The notes beneath the pieces were generated by a model. It was not told the origin of the DNA. It did no database searches and saw only the letters and a program-made list of their open reading frames with translations. Position numbers and translations under genes: made by a program. A stretch of DNA of 64,000 nucleotides, taken from positions 100,986 to 164,985 of the forward strand of contig JAUCYS010000008.1 in NCBI GenBank assembly GCA_030373505.1. The letters run 5' to 3'. Of this stretch, positions 36,175 through 45,754 are shown piece by piece. This DNA comes from Parasphingorhabdus sp. (lineage in GTDB: Bacteria; Pseudomonadota; Alphaproteobacteria; Sphingomonadales; Sphingomonadaceae). Position 1 is the first letter of the stretch; each line of letters opens with the position of its first letter.

Positions 36175-36854
36175 GCCGGTTCTTCTTCCTTCGCGCTGTG
36201 GAGGCCGGTAACCCAGCTTTCCAGATCGGTGATTTCATGGTCAATATAGGCGGGATCATGTTCGCGGCCAGCCCATTCTGCACCGGTGTTGATCCACACA
36301 GTGGTCATGCCCAGTGCTTTGGCCGGTTGCAAATTTCGGGCGGTATCTTCGACAAATAACGCGCGGGTCGGATCAATGCCGGTCGCAGCGATCATGCTCG
36401 CGTAGGCGCCGGACTGTGGCTTGGGCACCAAATCAGCGTCGAGAATGTCATGCATCTGGTGGAACAGTCCGTCCAGCCCGCGTAATTCCAGGACTCGTTG
36501 GGCATAAGGCCGGTCGGCGTTGGTGAACACCAGCTTCTCTCCCGGCAGCGCTTCGATCGCTGCTCGCACGAGCGGAGCGGGTGACAGTCGGTCCATATCG
36601 ATATCATGGACAAAATCGAGGAAATCGGCTGGGTCCGTGCCATGATGGTGCATCAGGCCGGCCAGTGTGGTGCCATGATCGTGGAAAAAGCGCTTCTGAA
36701 TTTTCCGCGCTTCCACCAGATCGCAGTCAAGCGCCTTGGCGATATATTCGCCCATCTTGATATCGATCAGTGCGAACAGGTCGCACTCGGCCGGATAGAG
36801 CACATTGTCGAGATCGAAGATCCAGTGATCGATATGGGAGAATTGTGGTGGCAT
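36171..36854 (-). CDS. Pyrimidine 5'-nucleotidase-type HAD hydrolase
   Basis: A 227-residue HAD phosphatase like the SDT1/YjjG pyrimidine-nucleotidase group. Motif I is [17 protein letters not shown], motif [16 protein letters not shown], motif III the lysine in VPKPQSGAY, and motif [19 protein letters not shown]. It probably dephosphorylates nucleoside monophosphates. The stop overlaps the dapD start (ATGA). It follows dxs by 50 nt on the same strand. Confidence 0.85.
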   Translation of the reverse strand: MPPQFSHIDHWIFDLDNVLYPAECDLFALIDIKMGEYIAKALDCDLVEARKIQKRFFHDHGTTLAGLMHHHGTDPADFLDFVHDIDMDRLSPAPLVRAAIEALPGEKLVFTNADRPYAQRVLELRGLDGLFHQMHDILDADLVPKPQSGAYASMIAATGIDPTRALFVEDTARNLQPAKALGMTTVWINTGAEWAGREHDPAYIDHEITDLESWVTGLHSAKEEEPA

Positions 36855-36904
36855 GGCGCAATCGCCTAATGTCCGTTTCGGGCAATCACAAGCAGCAATA
36901 TGAA

Positions 36905-38833
36905 TCAGGCCCGCGCGCCCGCATCCTCGACACTTGCACTATTGTGGCGCAAGGCCTTGAGAACCGTGTCGACAATGCCGTCCGCATCGAGACCGGCTTC
37001 GGCATATTGCAGCTCCGGCTTGTCGTGCTCCTGGAATATATCCGGCAAGCGCATGGTGCGAATCTTCAGCCCAGCATCGGTCAGGCCATTGTCGGAGGCA
37101 TAGGTCAGCACATGCGCGCCAAGACCGCCGACGGCAGCTTCCTCGACCGTGACGGCCACTTCATGGGTGGTGAGCAATTTGCGTATCAATTCCTGATCAA
37201 GCGGTTTGGCAAAGCGAAGATCGGCGACCGTGGTGCTGAGTCCCTTGGCTTCCAGCCGTTCGGCCGCCTTTTTCGCTTCTTCGAGCCTCGCACCCAGCGA
37301 CAGGATCGCAACCTTGGTGCCCTGTTTTATGACCCGGCCCTTGCCGATTTCGAGCTGCTCGAGTTTTTCGGGGATCGGGACGCCAGTGCCATTGCCGCGC
37401 GGATAGCGAAAGGCAATCGGCCCACTGTCATGCAATGCCGCAGTGTAGGTCATATGCGCCAGCTCGGCCTCGTCTGCCGCGGCCATCACGACCATATTGG
37501 GCAAGGTTGCCAGATAGGTGACATCAAAGGACCCGGCATGGGTGCTCCCATCCGCGCCGACCAGCCCGGCGCGATCGATCGCGAACCGGACCGGGAGGTT
37601 CTGGATCGCAACGTCATGCACCACCTGATCATAGGCGCGCTGCAGGAAGGTCGAATAGATGGCGCAGAAGGGTCGCATACCCTGCGCAGCCAGTCCGGCC
37701 GCGAACGTCACGCCATGCTGCTCGGCAATGCCAACATCAAAGGCCTTGTCGGGATGAGCCTTGGCAAATTTGTCGACGCCAGTGCCCGATGGCATGGCTG
37801 CGGTAATCGCGCATATCCGCGGGTCGCTGTCGGCCAGTTTGGCCAGCGTTTCGCCAAAAACATTCTGATAGGCTGGCGGTCCGCCGCCTGGCCCCTTTTC
37901 CTGCTTGCCGGAGACGACGTCAAATTTGGCGACCCCGTGATATTTGTCGGCCGCTTCTTCGGCGAATTTATAGCCCTTGCCTTTTTCGGTGACGACATGG
38001 ATCAGACAGGGGCCTTCGGCTGCGTCCCGTACATTCTCGAGCACCGGAATCAGATGGTCCAGATTGTGGCCGTCGATCGGCCCGACATAATAGAAGCCGA
38101 GTTCCTCGAACAGTGTCCCGCCCATCGTCATGCCACGGGCATATTCGTCGGTTTTCCGGGCCGCATCATAAAGCGCCTTGGGCAGCTTGCTGGCAATCCG
38201 GCGGGCCAGCTGGCGGACGCCGAGAAATTCGCGCGAAGATACGATCCGGGCGAGATAGGCCGACAGTCCGCCCACCGGCGGAGCGATCGACATGTCGTTG
38301 TCGTTCAGGATGACGACCAGCCTGTTGCCAGCGGCTGCGGCGTTGTTCATCGCCTCATAAGCCATGCCCGCGCTCATCGCACCGTCGCCGATCACCGCTA
38401 TGCCGCGACCAGGCTTGTCGTTCAGCTTGTTAGCAATCGCGAAACCGAGCGCGGCGCTAATGGACGTGGAACTGTGGGCTGCGCCGAAAGGATCATATTC
38501 GCTCTCCGACCGCTTCGTGAAACCCGACAGGCCGCCACCCTGACGCAGGGTCCGTATCCGGTCCCGGCGCCCGGTGATGATCTTGTGCGGATAGCATTGA
38601 TGGCCGACGTCCCAGATAAGACGGTCTTCCGGTGTGTTGAAAACATAATGAATGGCGGTCGTTAATTCGACCACGCCCAGACCCGCGCCCAAATGGCCAC
38701 CGGTTGTCGACACGGTGTCGATCACTTCGGTGCGCAGCTCATCGGCAAACTGGCGAAGCTGCGCTGGCTTCAACTTGCGCAAATCGGATGGAAAGGAGAC
38801 GTCATCCAGCAATGGGGTATTCGAAACCGGCAT
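36905..38833 (-). CDS. dxs: 1-deoxy-D-xylulose-5-phosphate synthase
   Basis: A 642-residue thiamine-diphosphate enzyme that condenses pyruvate and glyceraldehyde-3-phosphate in the first step of the MEP isoprenoid pathway. Seen are [17 protein letters not shown], the TPP motif [19 protein letters not shown], the second-domain [10 protein letters not shown] and [13 protein letters not shown], and a transketolase C-terminal domain. A GTG at 38839 opens the frame, but the ATG at 38833 has GGGAG about 6 nt away. It leads a run with a HAD phosphatase, dapD and the oxygenase gene. Confidence 0.96.
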   Translation of the reverse strand: MPVSNTPLLDDVSFPSDLRKLKPAQLRQFADELRTEVIDTVSTTGGHLGAGLGVVELTTAIHYVFNTPEDRLIWDVGHQCYPHKIITGRRDRIRTLRQGGGLSGFTKRSESEYDPFGAAHSSTSISAALGFAIANKLNDKPGRGIAVIGDGAMSAGMAYEAMNNAAAAGNRLVVILNDNDMSIAPPVGGLSAYLARIVSSREFLGVRQLARRIASKLPKALYDAARKTDEYARGMTMGGTLFEELGFYYVGPIDGHNLDHLIPVLENVRDAAEGPCLIHVVTEKGKGYKFAEEAADKYHGVAKFDVVSGKQEKGPGGGPPAYQNVFGETLAKLADSDPRICAITAAMPSGTGVDKFAKAHPDKAFDVGIAEQHGVTFAAGLAAQGMRPFCAIYSTFLQRAYDQVVHDVAIQNLPVRFAIDRAGLVGADGSTHAGSFDVTYLATLPNMVVMAAADEAELAHMTYTAALHDSGPIAFRYPRGNGTGVPIPEKLEQLEIGKGRVIKQGTKVAILSLGARLEEAKKAAERLEAKGLSTTVADLRFAKPLDQELIRKLLTTHEVAVTVEEAAVGGLGAHVLTYASDNGLTDAGLKIRTMRLPDIFQEHDKPELQYAEAGLDADGIVDTVLKALRHNSASVEDAGARA

Positions 38834-38930
38834 ATTCACTCCCTGTTTGATGCCATCTTTAACGGCATCGCACCGCTCTGTCGAACGTTCAGCAGGACGC
38901 CCGCTAACATAGGTTGCCAGGAAAGGAAGA

Positions 38931-39389
38931 TCAGTTGCATTTCTGGCAAATGCCGCGAACCTCTATCACGGGGCGGATGGATTTGAATCCCTCGGCTTTT
39001 GCGACTTGGCGGACCTGCTGCGACAAGGAATCGTCATCCACATGGGTGGCTTCTCCGCACGTGTCGCAGACCAGAAAAATACAATCATGCTCGCAGCCTG
39101 GATGGCTGTTAGCCAAATAGGCATTGGCGCTTTCCACCCGCATTGCGAGATTGTTCGCTACGAACAGGTCAAGAATCCGGTACACGCTATTCGGTGCAAC
39201 GCGTTTGCTGCGGGCGGCGGACACCAGTTCGGCGATGTCATATGCCGAAGCAGGGCGAGAGAAGCCGGCCAGTGCTTCAAAGATCGCGGCCCGTGTATCG
39301 GTCCACTTTTCACCGGATTTTTCGAGATTCGCGCGGGCTGCATCCGCCAAAGAATCGCCATGATGCTCAAGATGATCGTGTTTTCCCAT
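38931..39389 (-). CDS. zur: Fur-family regulator, probably Zur (zinc uptake regulator)
   Basis: A 152-residue Fur-superfamily repressor. The winged-helix region reads [28 protein letters not shown], then [19 protein letters not shown]. Two cysteine pairs for structural zinc are seen: [10 protein letters not shown] near the middle and a terminal GICQKCN. A histidine-rich N-terminus ([11 protein letters not shown]) is present. The cysteines and the neighbouring MerC-type transport protein favour Zur over Fur. It is 46 nt downstream of merC on the same strand. Confidence 0.85.
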   Translation of the reverse strand: MGKHDHLEHHGDSLADAARANLEKSGEKWTDTRAAIFEALAGFSRPASAYDIAELVSAARSKRVAPNSVYRILDLFVANNLAMRVESANAYLANSHPGCEHDCIFLVCDTCGEATHVDDDSLSQQVRQVAKAEGFKSIRPVIEVRGICQKCN

Positions 39390-39435
39390 CCCGATAATTT
39401 AGGGACGTTTGACCAGAAGGGCAATGGGGCGCTAA

Positions 39436-39843
39436 TTAATGGGTGGCGCGGTAGTTCAGATCGTGGGCCAGAGCGAGCAATCCGACGCCCAGCATCGTGT
39501 AAAAAATTTCCTGTCCGCCATGGCCACCATCATGGCCAAGCGTAATCGCCCCCATCATAATGCCTAATCCCAGGCTGCCGATAGCCACCGGCATCATATA
39601 GCCGTGATCCATCACACCGCGTCCAAGGGTGAACAGGCCGAGGGCGATCGCAATGCCTAATCCAATTTCATGGATCAGCGGATCGAGCAGCATGCCCCCT
39701 GCGGAAGACAGGATTGCGACAAAAGCAATAGTCGAAACACAATGCACAAGACACAGGCCCGACACCATGACGGCCATACGGTCCCAAAGGCCGTCCCTGA
39801 CCAACACGCCCTCTTTGTCCCACAGTTTCGCTGTCGTGAACAC
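39436..39843 (-). CDS. MerC-domain membrane protein
   Basis: A 135-residue integral membrane protein with about four helices: VMVSGLCLVHCVSTIAFVAIL (containing the paired cysteines C30 and C35 of the MerC type), then GLGIAIALGLFTLGRGV, PVAIGSLGLGIMMGAITLG and YTMLGVGLLALAHDL. MerC proteins transport Hg(II), but no other mer genes are here. Beside a Zur-like gene it could be a metal-uptake protein. GTG start. A Zur-box-like sequence lies in the divergent gap. Confidence 0.83.
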   Translation of the reverse strand: MFTTAKLWDKEGVLVRDGLWDRMAVMVSGLCLVHCVSTIAFVAILSSAGGMLLDPLIHEIGLGIAIALGLFTLGRGVMDHGYMMPVAIGSLGLGIMMGAITLGHDGGHGGQEIFYTMLGVGLLALAHDLNYRATH

Positions 39844-39891
39844 GACTCACCATCTCACTTCTTTTATGAGCGACCGATATAGAAACAAGTG

Positions 39892-39911
39892 TGTTAAGAT
39901 ACAACATAACA
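39892..39911. promoter_or_regulatory. Inverted repeat TGTTA-N10-TAACA, possible Zur site
   Basis: In the divergent merC-ctaA gap an AT-rich inverted repeat with TGTTA arms is seen. Alphaproteobacterial Zur boxes have the general form GTTATA-n-TATAAC, with a shorter gap than here, so the match is partial. Position and base composition make it the best candidate in the region. Confidence 0.35.
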
Positions 39912-39983
39912 TTTTGTCCAGTTTCATATCTTCGGCCGCGTTTCTGGTTGTCAGCGCAGAATTTTCATACCACATAGCGGCGC

Positions 39984-41036
39984 ATGACCGAACCGATCGC
40001 CATGAATCCGCCGGCTGGCACGGCAACACCCCGTCCGATAGCGATATCCAACTGGCTTTATTCCGTGGCCTTTCTGGTTTTCATCATGGTCGTCGTCGGC
40101 GGTATCACCCGTTTGACCGAGTCGGGCCTCTCGATCACTGAATGGAAGCCGATCACCGGTGCCCTGCCACCATTGAGTGAAGCGGACTGGTTGTCGGAAT
40201 TTCAAAAATATCAGCAGATCCCTGAATATCAGGAAATCAGCGGGCCTGCCGGAATGACCCTCGCCGATTTCAAGTTCATCTATTTCTGGGAATGGGTTCA
40301 CCGGCTGCTCGGACGTTTGATCGGGGTGGCCTTTGCTCTGCCGCTGCTCTGGTTTGCGGCCAAGCGTGCGATCCCTTCCGGCTATGGTGTGCGACTGGTC
40401 GCACTGCTGGCTCTGGGCGGTCTGCAGGGCACGATCGGCTGGTGGATGGTCAGTTCGGGTCTCAGTGAACGTACCGATGTCAGCCATTTTCGGCTGGCCG
40501 TGCATTTGCTCACGGCACTGTTCATTCTTGGAGGTCTGGTCTGGACAGCCCTCGACCTCCGCCAACTGGCACGCGGCAAAGATCGGCCGGCGCGTCTGAC
40601 CGGGCTGGGTCTGGCAGTGCTGGCGGTACTGCTCGTTCAGCTGCTGTTCGGTGCCTATACCGCTGGCCTGAACGCCGGCTATGTCTCCAACAGCTGGCCG
40701 CTGATGAACGACTATTTCGTTCCTGGCGGGATCAATTGGACCGCCGGTATCTGGTCCGCGCTGAACAATGACCCCTATCTGATCCACTTCATCCATCGGT
40801 GGTGGGCCTGGGTCGTGGTCGGTATTCTGCTGATCCTTGCGCGCAAGGTTCGACCTATTGACCGCCGATGCTCCATTGCGATCCATATTGCCTTTGGCAG
40901 CCAGATATTGCTAGGCATCGCCACGGTAATGACCGGCGTCGACATTCATCTTGCAGTGCTCCACCAGGCGGTTGGTGCACTGGTGGTGGCTGCGACTGTC
41001 TGGGGCGTGCATATACTTGGCCGATCGGCGCAATGA
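39984..41036 (+). CDS. ctaA: Heme A synthase (COX15/CtaA)
   Basis: A 350-residue inner-membrane protein with eight predicted helices that oxidises the heme O methyl group to make heme A for cytochrome oxidase. The heme-ligand histidines lie in WEWVHRLLGRLIG, HFRLAVHLLTAL, HFIHRWWAWVV and HLAVLHQAVGAL. The start VVVGGITRLTESGLSITEWKPITGALPP is the family signature. It is divergent from merC. Confidence 0.94.
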   Translation: MTEPIAMNPPAGTATPRPIAISNWLYSVAFLVFIMVVVGGITRLTESGLSITEWKPITGALPPLSEADWLSEFQKYQQIPEYQEISGPAGMTLADFKFIYFWEWVHRLLGRLIGVAFALPLLWFAAKRAIPSGYGVRLVALLALGGLQGTIGWWMVSSGLSERTDVSHFRLAVHLLTALFILGGLVWTALDLRQLARGKDRPARLTGLGLAVLAVLLVQLLFGAYTAGLNAGYVSNSWPLMNDYFVPGGINWTAGIWSALNNDPYLIHFIHRWWAWVVVGILLILARKVRPIDRRCSIAIHIAFGSQILLGIATVMTGVDIHLAVLHQAVGALVVAATVWGVHILGRSAQ

Positions 41037-41147
41037 AGGGCAGACTGAGCTGAACCCGAGCGCAGTACAGGCTCGTAAAAATTATTCGCTGCAACAGCGG
41101 TAAAAGCGCGGTCGGTACTATTATACCTGTTTGCAAAGCCCCGCTTT

Positions 41148-41179
41148 CGCTTGACTTACGGCCATAACAGCGCCAATAG
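41148..41179 (+). promoter_or_regulatory. Candidate rplM-rpsI promoter, sharing CGCTTGACTT with rpmJ
   Basis: CGCTTGACTT at 41148-41157 gives a -35-like TTGACT (41151-41156). About 17 nt on is a weak -10 (CAATAG, 41174-41179). The identical 10-mer precedes rpmJ. The 5' leader would be about 80 nt. Confidence 0.45.
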
Positions 41180-41264
41180 CGCCCCAGTTTGCCGGACTCC
41201 TGCGAATCAGGATCGTTCGGCATTTGTTATTTTTGAATCCCATTCTCCAAGAAGGAGCCACCCC

Positions 41265-41744
41265 ATGAAGGGTATCACCAAACAGACCCAGTCGGCCAAG
41301 CCTGCTGAAGTCGAAAAGAAATGGCATATCATTGATGCCGAAGATCTGGTCGTTGGCCGGGCAGCCTCGATCATTGCCAACATCCTGCGTGGCAAGCACA
41401 AGCCTAGCTACACCCCGCATGTAGATTGCGGTGATCATGTCATCGTGATCAATGCCGAGAAGGTGAAGTTCACCGGCAATAAGACCAAACAGAAAACCTA
41501 TTACAAGCACTCCGGCCATCCCGGCGGCATCAGCGGCACGACCGCCGAGAAGGTTCTCGAGGGACGTTTCCCCGAGCGGGTCATGGAAAAAGCTGTCGAG
41601 CGGATGATCCCCAAGGGCCCGCTTGGCTTTGCCCAGATGCGTGCTTTGCATGTTTTCGCTGGCACCGAGCATCCTTATGCCGGCCAGAACCCGGTGGCGC
41701 TCGACGTCGCTTCGATGAACCGTAAGAATAAGGTGGGTGCATAA
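41265..41744 (+). CDS. rplM: 50S ribosomal protein L13
   Basis: A 159-residue large-subunit protein. Seen are [27 protein letters not shown], the [17 protein letters not shown] segment and the L13 signature [17 protein letters not shown]. The frame opens at 41151, but the ATG at 41265 has AAGGAG upstream and starts [10 protein letters not shown]. It is slightly longer than E. coli L13 (142). It is coupled to rpsI (TAATG). Confidence 0.96.
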   Translation: MKGITKQTQSAKPAEVEKKWHIIDAEDLVVGRAASIIANILRGKHKPSYTPHVDCGDHVIVINAEKVKFTGNKTKQKTYYKHSGHPGGISGTTAEKVLEGRFPERVMEKAVERMIPKGPLGFAQMRALHVFAGTEHPYAGQNPVALDVASMNRKNKVGA

Positions 41745-42283
41745 TGTCTGACGTAAAAACCGATCTCGCTGATCTGAAAGATATCGCTGGCGCGGCTGTG
41801 GCCGATGCACCGGCTGCTGCTGAAGGCGATGCGGCTCCTGCGGCCGTTGAACCCCCCGTATCTACCATGCCGCTGCGCGAGCAGGAGCTGGACAAGTTTG
41901 GCCGGGCCTATGCGACCGGTCGCCGGAAAGATGCCGTCGCTCGCGTCTGGCTGAAGCCGGGCAAGGGCAAGATCACGGTCAATGGCCGCGATCAGGAAAC
42001 TTATTTTGCCCGTCCGACCCTGCGTCTGGTGCTCAATCAGGTTTTCGCAATCACCGAGCGCGAAGGCCAGTATGATGTCGACGTTACCGTCAAGGGCGGC
42101 GGTCTCTCGGGACAGGCCGGTGCGGTCAAGCACGGCATTTCGCAAGCTCTGACCAAATTCGAACCTGCCTTGCGTTCGACCGTGAAGGCAGCAGGTTTCC
42201 TTACCCGCGACAGCCGCAAGGTCGAGCGGAAGAAATATGGTAAGGCAAAAGCGCGTAAGAGCTTCCAGTTCTCCAAGCGTTAA
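41744..42283 (+). CDS. rpsI: 30S ribosomal protein S9, with N-terminal extension
   Basis: A 179-residue protein. The S9 core begins at about residue 54 ([24 protein letters not shown]) and ends in the basic tail KSFQFSKR that reaches the P site. The first ~50 residues are an Ala/Asp/Glu-rich acidic extension ([20 protein letters not shown]) absent from E. coli S9 (130 residues). The start shares a base with the rplM stop. Confidence 0.96.
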   Translation: MSDVKTDLADLKDIAGAAVADAPAAAEGDAAPAAVEPPVSTMPLREQELDKFGRAYATGRRKDAVARVWLKPGKGKITVNGRDQETYFARPTLRLVLNQVFAITEREGQYDVDVTVKGGGLSGQAGAVKHGISQALTKFEPALRSTVKAAGFLTRDSRKVERKKYGKAKARKSFQFSKR

Positions 42284-42303
42284 GCGGACCACAAGAGATA
42301 TCG

Positions 42304-42335
42304 AAAAAGGCGGCCTGCGGGTCGCCTTTTTTATT
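42304..42335 (+). terminator. Intrinsic terminator after rpsI
   Basis: AAAAAGGCG and CGCCTTTTTT arms around a GC-rich loop form a stem followed by a T-run, 20 nt past the rpsI stop. The symmetric A/T tracts would also serve the convergent flippase gene. Confidence 0.85.
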
Positions 42336-42345
42336 TGGATAGAGA

Positions 42346-43704
42346 TTATATTATTGAGGAATCAGCTACGGGGCGCTGTGGCTCCCTGATCGCGGCGCGG
42401 CTGGAGATGAACAGGATGACCGTCGTCAATATTGCCGAGATCAGCATCACCCAAGCCGCTCCGATCGTTCCGAATGTGGGCAGGAACACGGCTAGCAGAA
42501 GGCCAAGCGCAATCAATCCGAGGACCCTGGCCACAAGCGCATTGCGGGCGCGACCAGCCGCCTGAAGCAGCGGCTCAAGACCCAGGCCGGCGAGGCTGAT
42601 GATGGTTGCTGCGCCCAGCAGCAGCAGCAGCGGATAGGCCGCGAGATATTCTGGACCGGAAATAAGCGCGATGATATTTTGGCCCAGCGCCAGGAGGCCG
42701 ACGAACAGGATGCCGCCGCTGATTGCCGAAACCTTCAGGGATCGCCAGAACAGCGCCCGCGATTCCCGCGATTTACCAATTGCGAACAATCGCGAAAGCT
42801 CGGCAAATAGCGGACGGGCAAACACCTCCGCTAACCGGTTGAGACTGTTGGCCACCTGGTCCGCCAGTCGGAACAGCCCGGCTGCGGCAGGACCAACAAA
42901 GAACCCGACAATCACGACCACCAGTCGCTCGCGGATCACGCTGACCAGATAGGCGAGATTGGTGAACAACAGAAAGGCCATGAATTCCTGCCGACTGGGC
43001 GGCGGCACTTCGATAGCGTCAGATTCGCGCAGCGGGTGAACCCAGTCCTGTCGTTGCCACACCATCCACCACATCACCACGAAACTGACAAATTCGGACA
43101 GGCCCCACACGATCAAAAACCCTGTCATCGACGGCACTGTCACGAAAAGGACGAGAGCGCCGACGAACCGGACAATCGGGATGATCGCATCACCGAAGGC
43201 ATTGCCACCAAAGCGGTCCTGGGCACGTAATATTCCGGTCGGCGTAGAACGAACCGACAGGAAGACGATGACGCCATAACCCATGATTGCCTGCTCCACC
43301 GGTTTGCTCCAGCCGAATTCTGCGGCGCCATAGGGAAGCATCAGCCACAAGGCTAAACAGGCGGCCAGTCCGCCGATGAATTCGATCCAGAAATTTTGTG
43401 CGGATAATTTTCGAAAGGCCTGCTGCTGGCCAGCGAGCAGATAGGGTACGCCAAATTGCACAACCGCTTGCCAGGTCTGGAGCTTCAGGATGGCTGTCAG
43501 CACCTGAATTGCACCGACAATGACCATGAATTCGCCGAAGCCGGCGACACCCAATGAGCGGGTCAGGATGGCGAGATAGAAAATGCTGAGAATCGCACCG
43601 ACGCCCTTGGCGGAGAACAGCCAACTGCTGTTGCGAAACACACGGACGAGAGAATCCTCGCTGCTGGACCATCTGGATAGAATGTTTCGCGGCACAGGTT
43701 TCAA
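42346..43704 (-). CDS. Polysaccharide flippase (Wzx/MATE-like, oligosaccharide flippase family)
   Basis: A 452-residue inner-membrane protein with about 12-14 helices. The N-terminus SSWLFSAKGVGAILSIFYLAILTRSLGVAGFGEFMVI is typical of Wzx/RfbX-type flippases that move lipid-linked glycans across the membrane. It is on the opposite strand to the nucleotidyltransferase gene and divergent from it by 118 nt, which suggests a shared control region. No glycosyltransferases lie next to it, which is unusual for a Wzx. Confidence 0.87.
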   Translation of the reverse strand: MKPVPRNILSRWSSSEDSLVRVFRNSSWLFSAKGVGAILSIFYLAILTRSLGVAGFGEFMVIVGAIQVLTAILKLQTWQAVVQFGVPYLLAGQQQAFRKLSAQNFWIEFIGGLAACLALWLMLPYGAAEFGWSKPVEQAIMGYGVIVFLSVRSTPTGILRAQDRFGGNAFGDAIIPIVRFVGALVLFVTVPSMTGFLIVWGLSEFVSFVVMWWMVWQRQDWVHPLRESDAIEVPPPSRQEFMAFLLFTNLAYLVSVIRERLVVVIVGFFVGPAAAGLFRLADQVANSLNRLAEVFARPLFAELSRLFAIGKSRESRALFWRSLKVSAISGGILFVGLLALGQNIIALISGPEYLAAYPLLLLLGAATIISLAGLGLEPLLQAAGRARNALVARVLGLIALGLLLAVFLPTFGTIGAAWVMLISAILTTVILFISSRAAIREPQRPVADSSII

Positions 43705-43822
43705 CTTTTCGAATATGGGTTCCGGCGATTGAGCCTGTCCTTATCCTAATATCCAGATATTTCCATATTTCTGTTGCCGCGAGTGTCTTGAAAAATTCAC
43801 ATCCACCCGTCACAAATATCGC

Positions 43823-44626
43823 ATGAGCACTCAATTTGATTTGATTCTGCTTGCAGCGCAACGCGCAGGTACAACCAATCCGCTCGCAGAAGCCCATGGC
43901 GTCAGCCATAAATGTCTGGTCCCGATCGTCGGCGAACCGCTGATCGCCAGGACATTGGCGTCAGTAACCTCGCACTCTGGATGCAGAGCCGTATATATTT
44001 TGATCGAACCCGACGGGGAGGCAGCGGTGCGGGAGGTTGCGGAACGTTTCGCAAGTGAAGACAGGCCGGTACATTTCATCGCATCAGACAGCAATATCGC
44101 CGGCAGCGTGCTACTCGGTTGTGAGCAGGGCGACGCGCCCTTCGTGATCACGACCGCTGATAATGTGCTCATCAAACAGGACAGTATCGATGGCGTGATG
44201 AATACGATGGCTGCAGGTGCTGACGCCGTCGCTGCTCTGGCTAATAAGGACGATGTTCGCAGCGTTCACCTGGCGGCCCAGCGCTTCTTCTACGAGTTCC
44301 GGGACAATGGTTATGCCAATTGCAACCTGTATGGAATTGCAGATCGGCAAGCTTTGAATGCGGTGGAAATATTTCGTGAAGGCGGGCAGTTCATGAACCA
44401 TCCCAGGCGCCTTGTGAACGCCTTTGGGCTGTTCAATATCCTGTTGATGCGCTTCGGCTGGGTCAGCATTGACGATGCCTTCCGACGCATGTCGAAACGT
44501 TTTGGAATCGACATCCGAAGGGCGCCCATAAGCGATGGGACTCAGGCTATAGATGTCGACAACGACCGCACTTACCGGATTGTTGAGGCGATCCTTGAAA
44601 ACCGGGTTCAAGACCTGAAAATATGA
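43823..44626 (+). CDS. MobA/IspD-like nucleotidyltransferase with an atypical P-loop
   Basis: A 267-residue GT-A-fold nucleotidyltransferase. The usual LAAGxGxR/KPL start is replaced by LILLAAQRAGTTNPLAE ... HKCLVPIVGEPLIARTL, so Lys and Pro of the nucleotide-binding signature remain but the first glycine is Gln. The metal-binding Asp follows in FVITTADNVLI. It should attach a nucleotide (NMP) to a phosphorylated small molecule; the substrate is unknown. It is followed by an ATP-grasp gene 55 nt on. Confidence 0.75.
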   Translation: MSTQFDLILLAAQRAGTTNPLAEAHGVSHKCLVPIVGEPLIARTLASVTSHSGCRAVYILIEPDGEAAVREVAERFASEDRPVHFIASDSNIAGSVLLGCEQGDAPFVITTADNVLIKQDSIDGVMNTMAAGADAVAALANKDDVRSVHLAAQRFFYEFRDNGYANCNLYGIADRQALNAVEIFREGGQFMNHPRRLVNAFGLFNILLMRFGWVSIDDAFRRMSKRFGIDIRRAPISDGTQAIDVDNDRTYRIVEAILENRVQDLKI

Positions 44627-44681
44627 TTGATTCCGCAAGCATCTGTAAATTATATTCCCATCTAGACCCAAGAATAACAGC

Positions 44682-45695
44682 ATGATCTCACAAACACTCG
44701 ATATCAGGCCGCTTTCGATCCCTGATGAAGTCAAGGCGCGACTGAAATTCCTATATCTCGCAAAACACGCCCACTGGGGCGGCGGCATGCATCCCGAAGA
44801 TGGCAATCATGCCATCTACCATCATGAGGTCCGAACCAGTCTGGAGAGTCTGGGGATCAATCTGACGGTTGCCGACAATTATGAAATTCTGTTCAGCCAT
44901 CCGGGAGTGGACTTTGTTTTTCCGTTGCTCAACCGCGGCGGCTTTGTGAACAGCGAGATCCTGATACCGCTTCTCTGCAATATGCACCATATTGCCTATG
45001 TCGGAGCCATGCCCTTCATGCGAGGTTTGGGCGATGACAAGTCGGCTTCCAAGCTTGTGGCGACACATGCCGGTGTTCCGACCGCGCCCTGGTTTTGCTA
45101 TCGCCGGGGTGCACCAGTGAATGAGTCGGACTGTCCAGCCGCAGAGCGCTGGGTGATCAAGCCCAATGCGAGTTCGGCAAGTTGGGCCATCTCGGATGCT
45201 TTCGACTGGTTGGGAGTCGCTAACGCTGTGGCTGGGATTCATGAGCAGGGACATGACGCCATAGTCGAGCCTTATCTCGATGGTTATGATGTGCAGGCCG
45301 CATTTATCAGCTCAGGAGGGCCAAAGGCCCTGCCAATGCTGATCTATGAGCGAGAAGACACACAGAAATTGTGGACCTATTATGAGAAGCGGGATCTGGT
45401 GCCGAATACGGAAAAAGCGACCTTGAAGCGATTTGACGACCCGGAACTGGCTCCGAAAATGCAGGCCATGGCCGAAAAAATTGCCCGCGAATTTGAACCG
45501 TTAGATTATGGCCGGATTGAATTCCGGCTGAACAGGGCAACCGGCGAGATCAATTTTATCGAGATTAATTTGAACTGCAACCTGTGGTCCGAGAAGGTAG
45601 TGGCAAAATCAGCGGCGGCAGCGGGGTTCAGTCATGCCCAGTTGCTCGAAACGATCCTCGCGGAAGGATTGAAGCGGAACGGCCTGATCGCTTAG
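44682..45695 (+). CDS. ATP-grasp ligase, D-Ala-D-Ala-ligase-like
   Basis: A 337-residue ATP-grasp enzyme. The N-terminal half contains GVDFVFPLLNRGGFVNSEILIPLL (as in D-Ala-D-Ala ligase, HG.GE.G position) and a GDDKSASKLVATHAGVPTAPW segment. The ATP/Mg part is RWVIKPNASSASWAI and IEFRLNRATGEINFIEINLNCNLWSEK, where EINLNCN replaces the EvNt.PG of true Ddl. It should join a carboxylate to an amine through an acyl-phosphate. It is not the housekeeping Ddl. It is probably co-transcribed with the nucleotidyltransferase. Confidence 0.78.
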   Translation: MISQTLDIRPLSIPDEVKARLKFLYLAKHAHWGGGMHPEDGNHAIYHHEVRTSLESLGINLTVADNYEILFSHPGVDFVFPLLNRGGFVNSEILIPLLCNMHHIAYVGAMPFMRGLGDDKSASKLVATHAGVPTAPWFCYRRGAPVNESDCPAAERWVIKPNASSASWAISDAFDWLGVANAVAGIHEQGHDAIVEPYLDGYDVQAAFISSGGPKALPMLIYEREDTQKLWTYYEKRDLVPNTEKATLKRFDDPELAPKMQAMAEKIAREFEPLDYGRIEFRLNRATGEINFIEINLNCNLWSEKVVAKSAAAAGFSHAQLLETILAEGLKRNGLIA

Positions 45696-45754
45696 CAATC
45701 CGAGCAAAGCAAATTTGAGGTGGATTGTCGGGCGTTGGCTGCTAGCAAGACACT

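Noticed and set aside
39436..39843. Mercury-resistance operon
   Set aside because: Only a MerC-type protein is present; there is no merA, merP, merT or MerR-family gene nearby.
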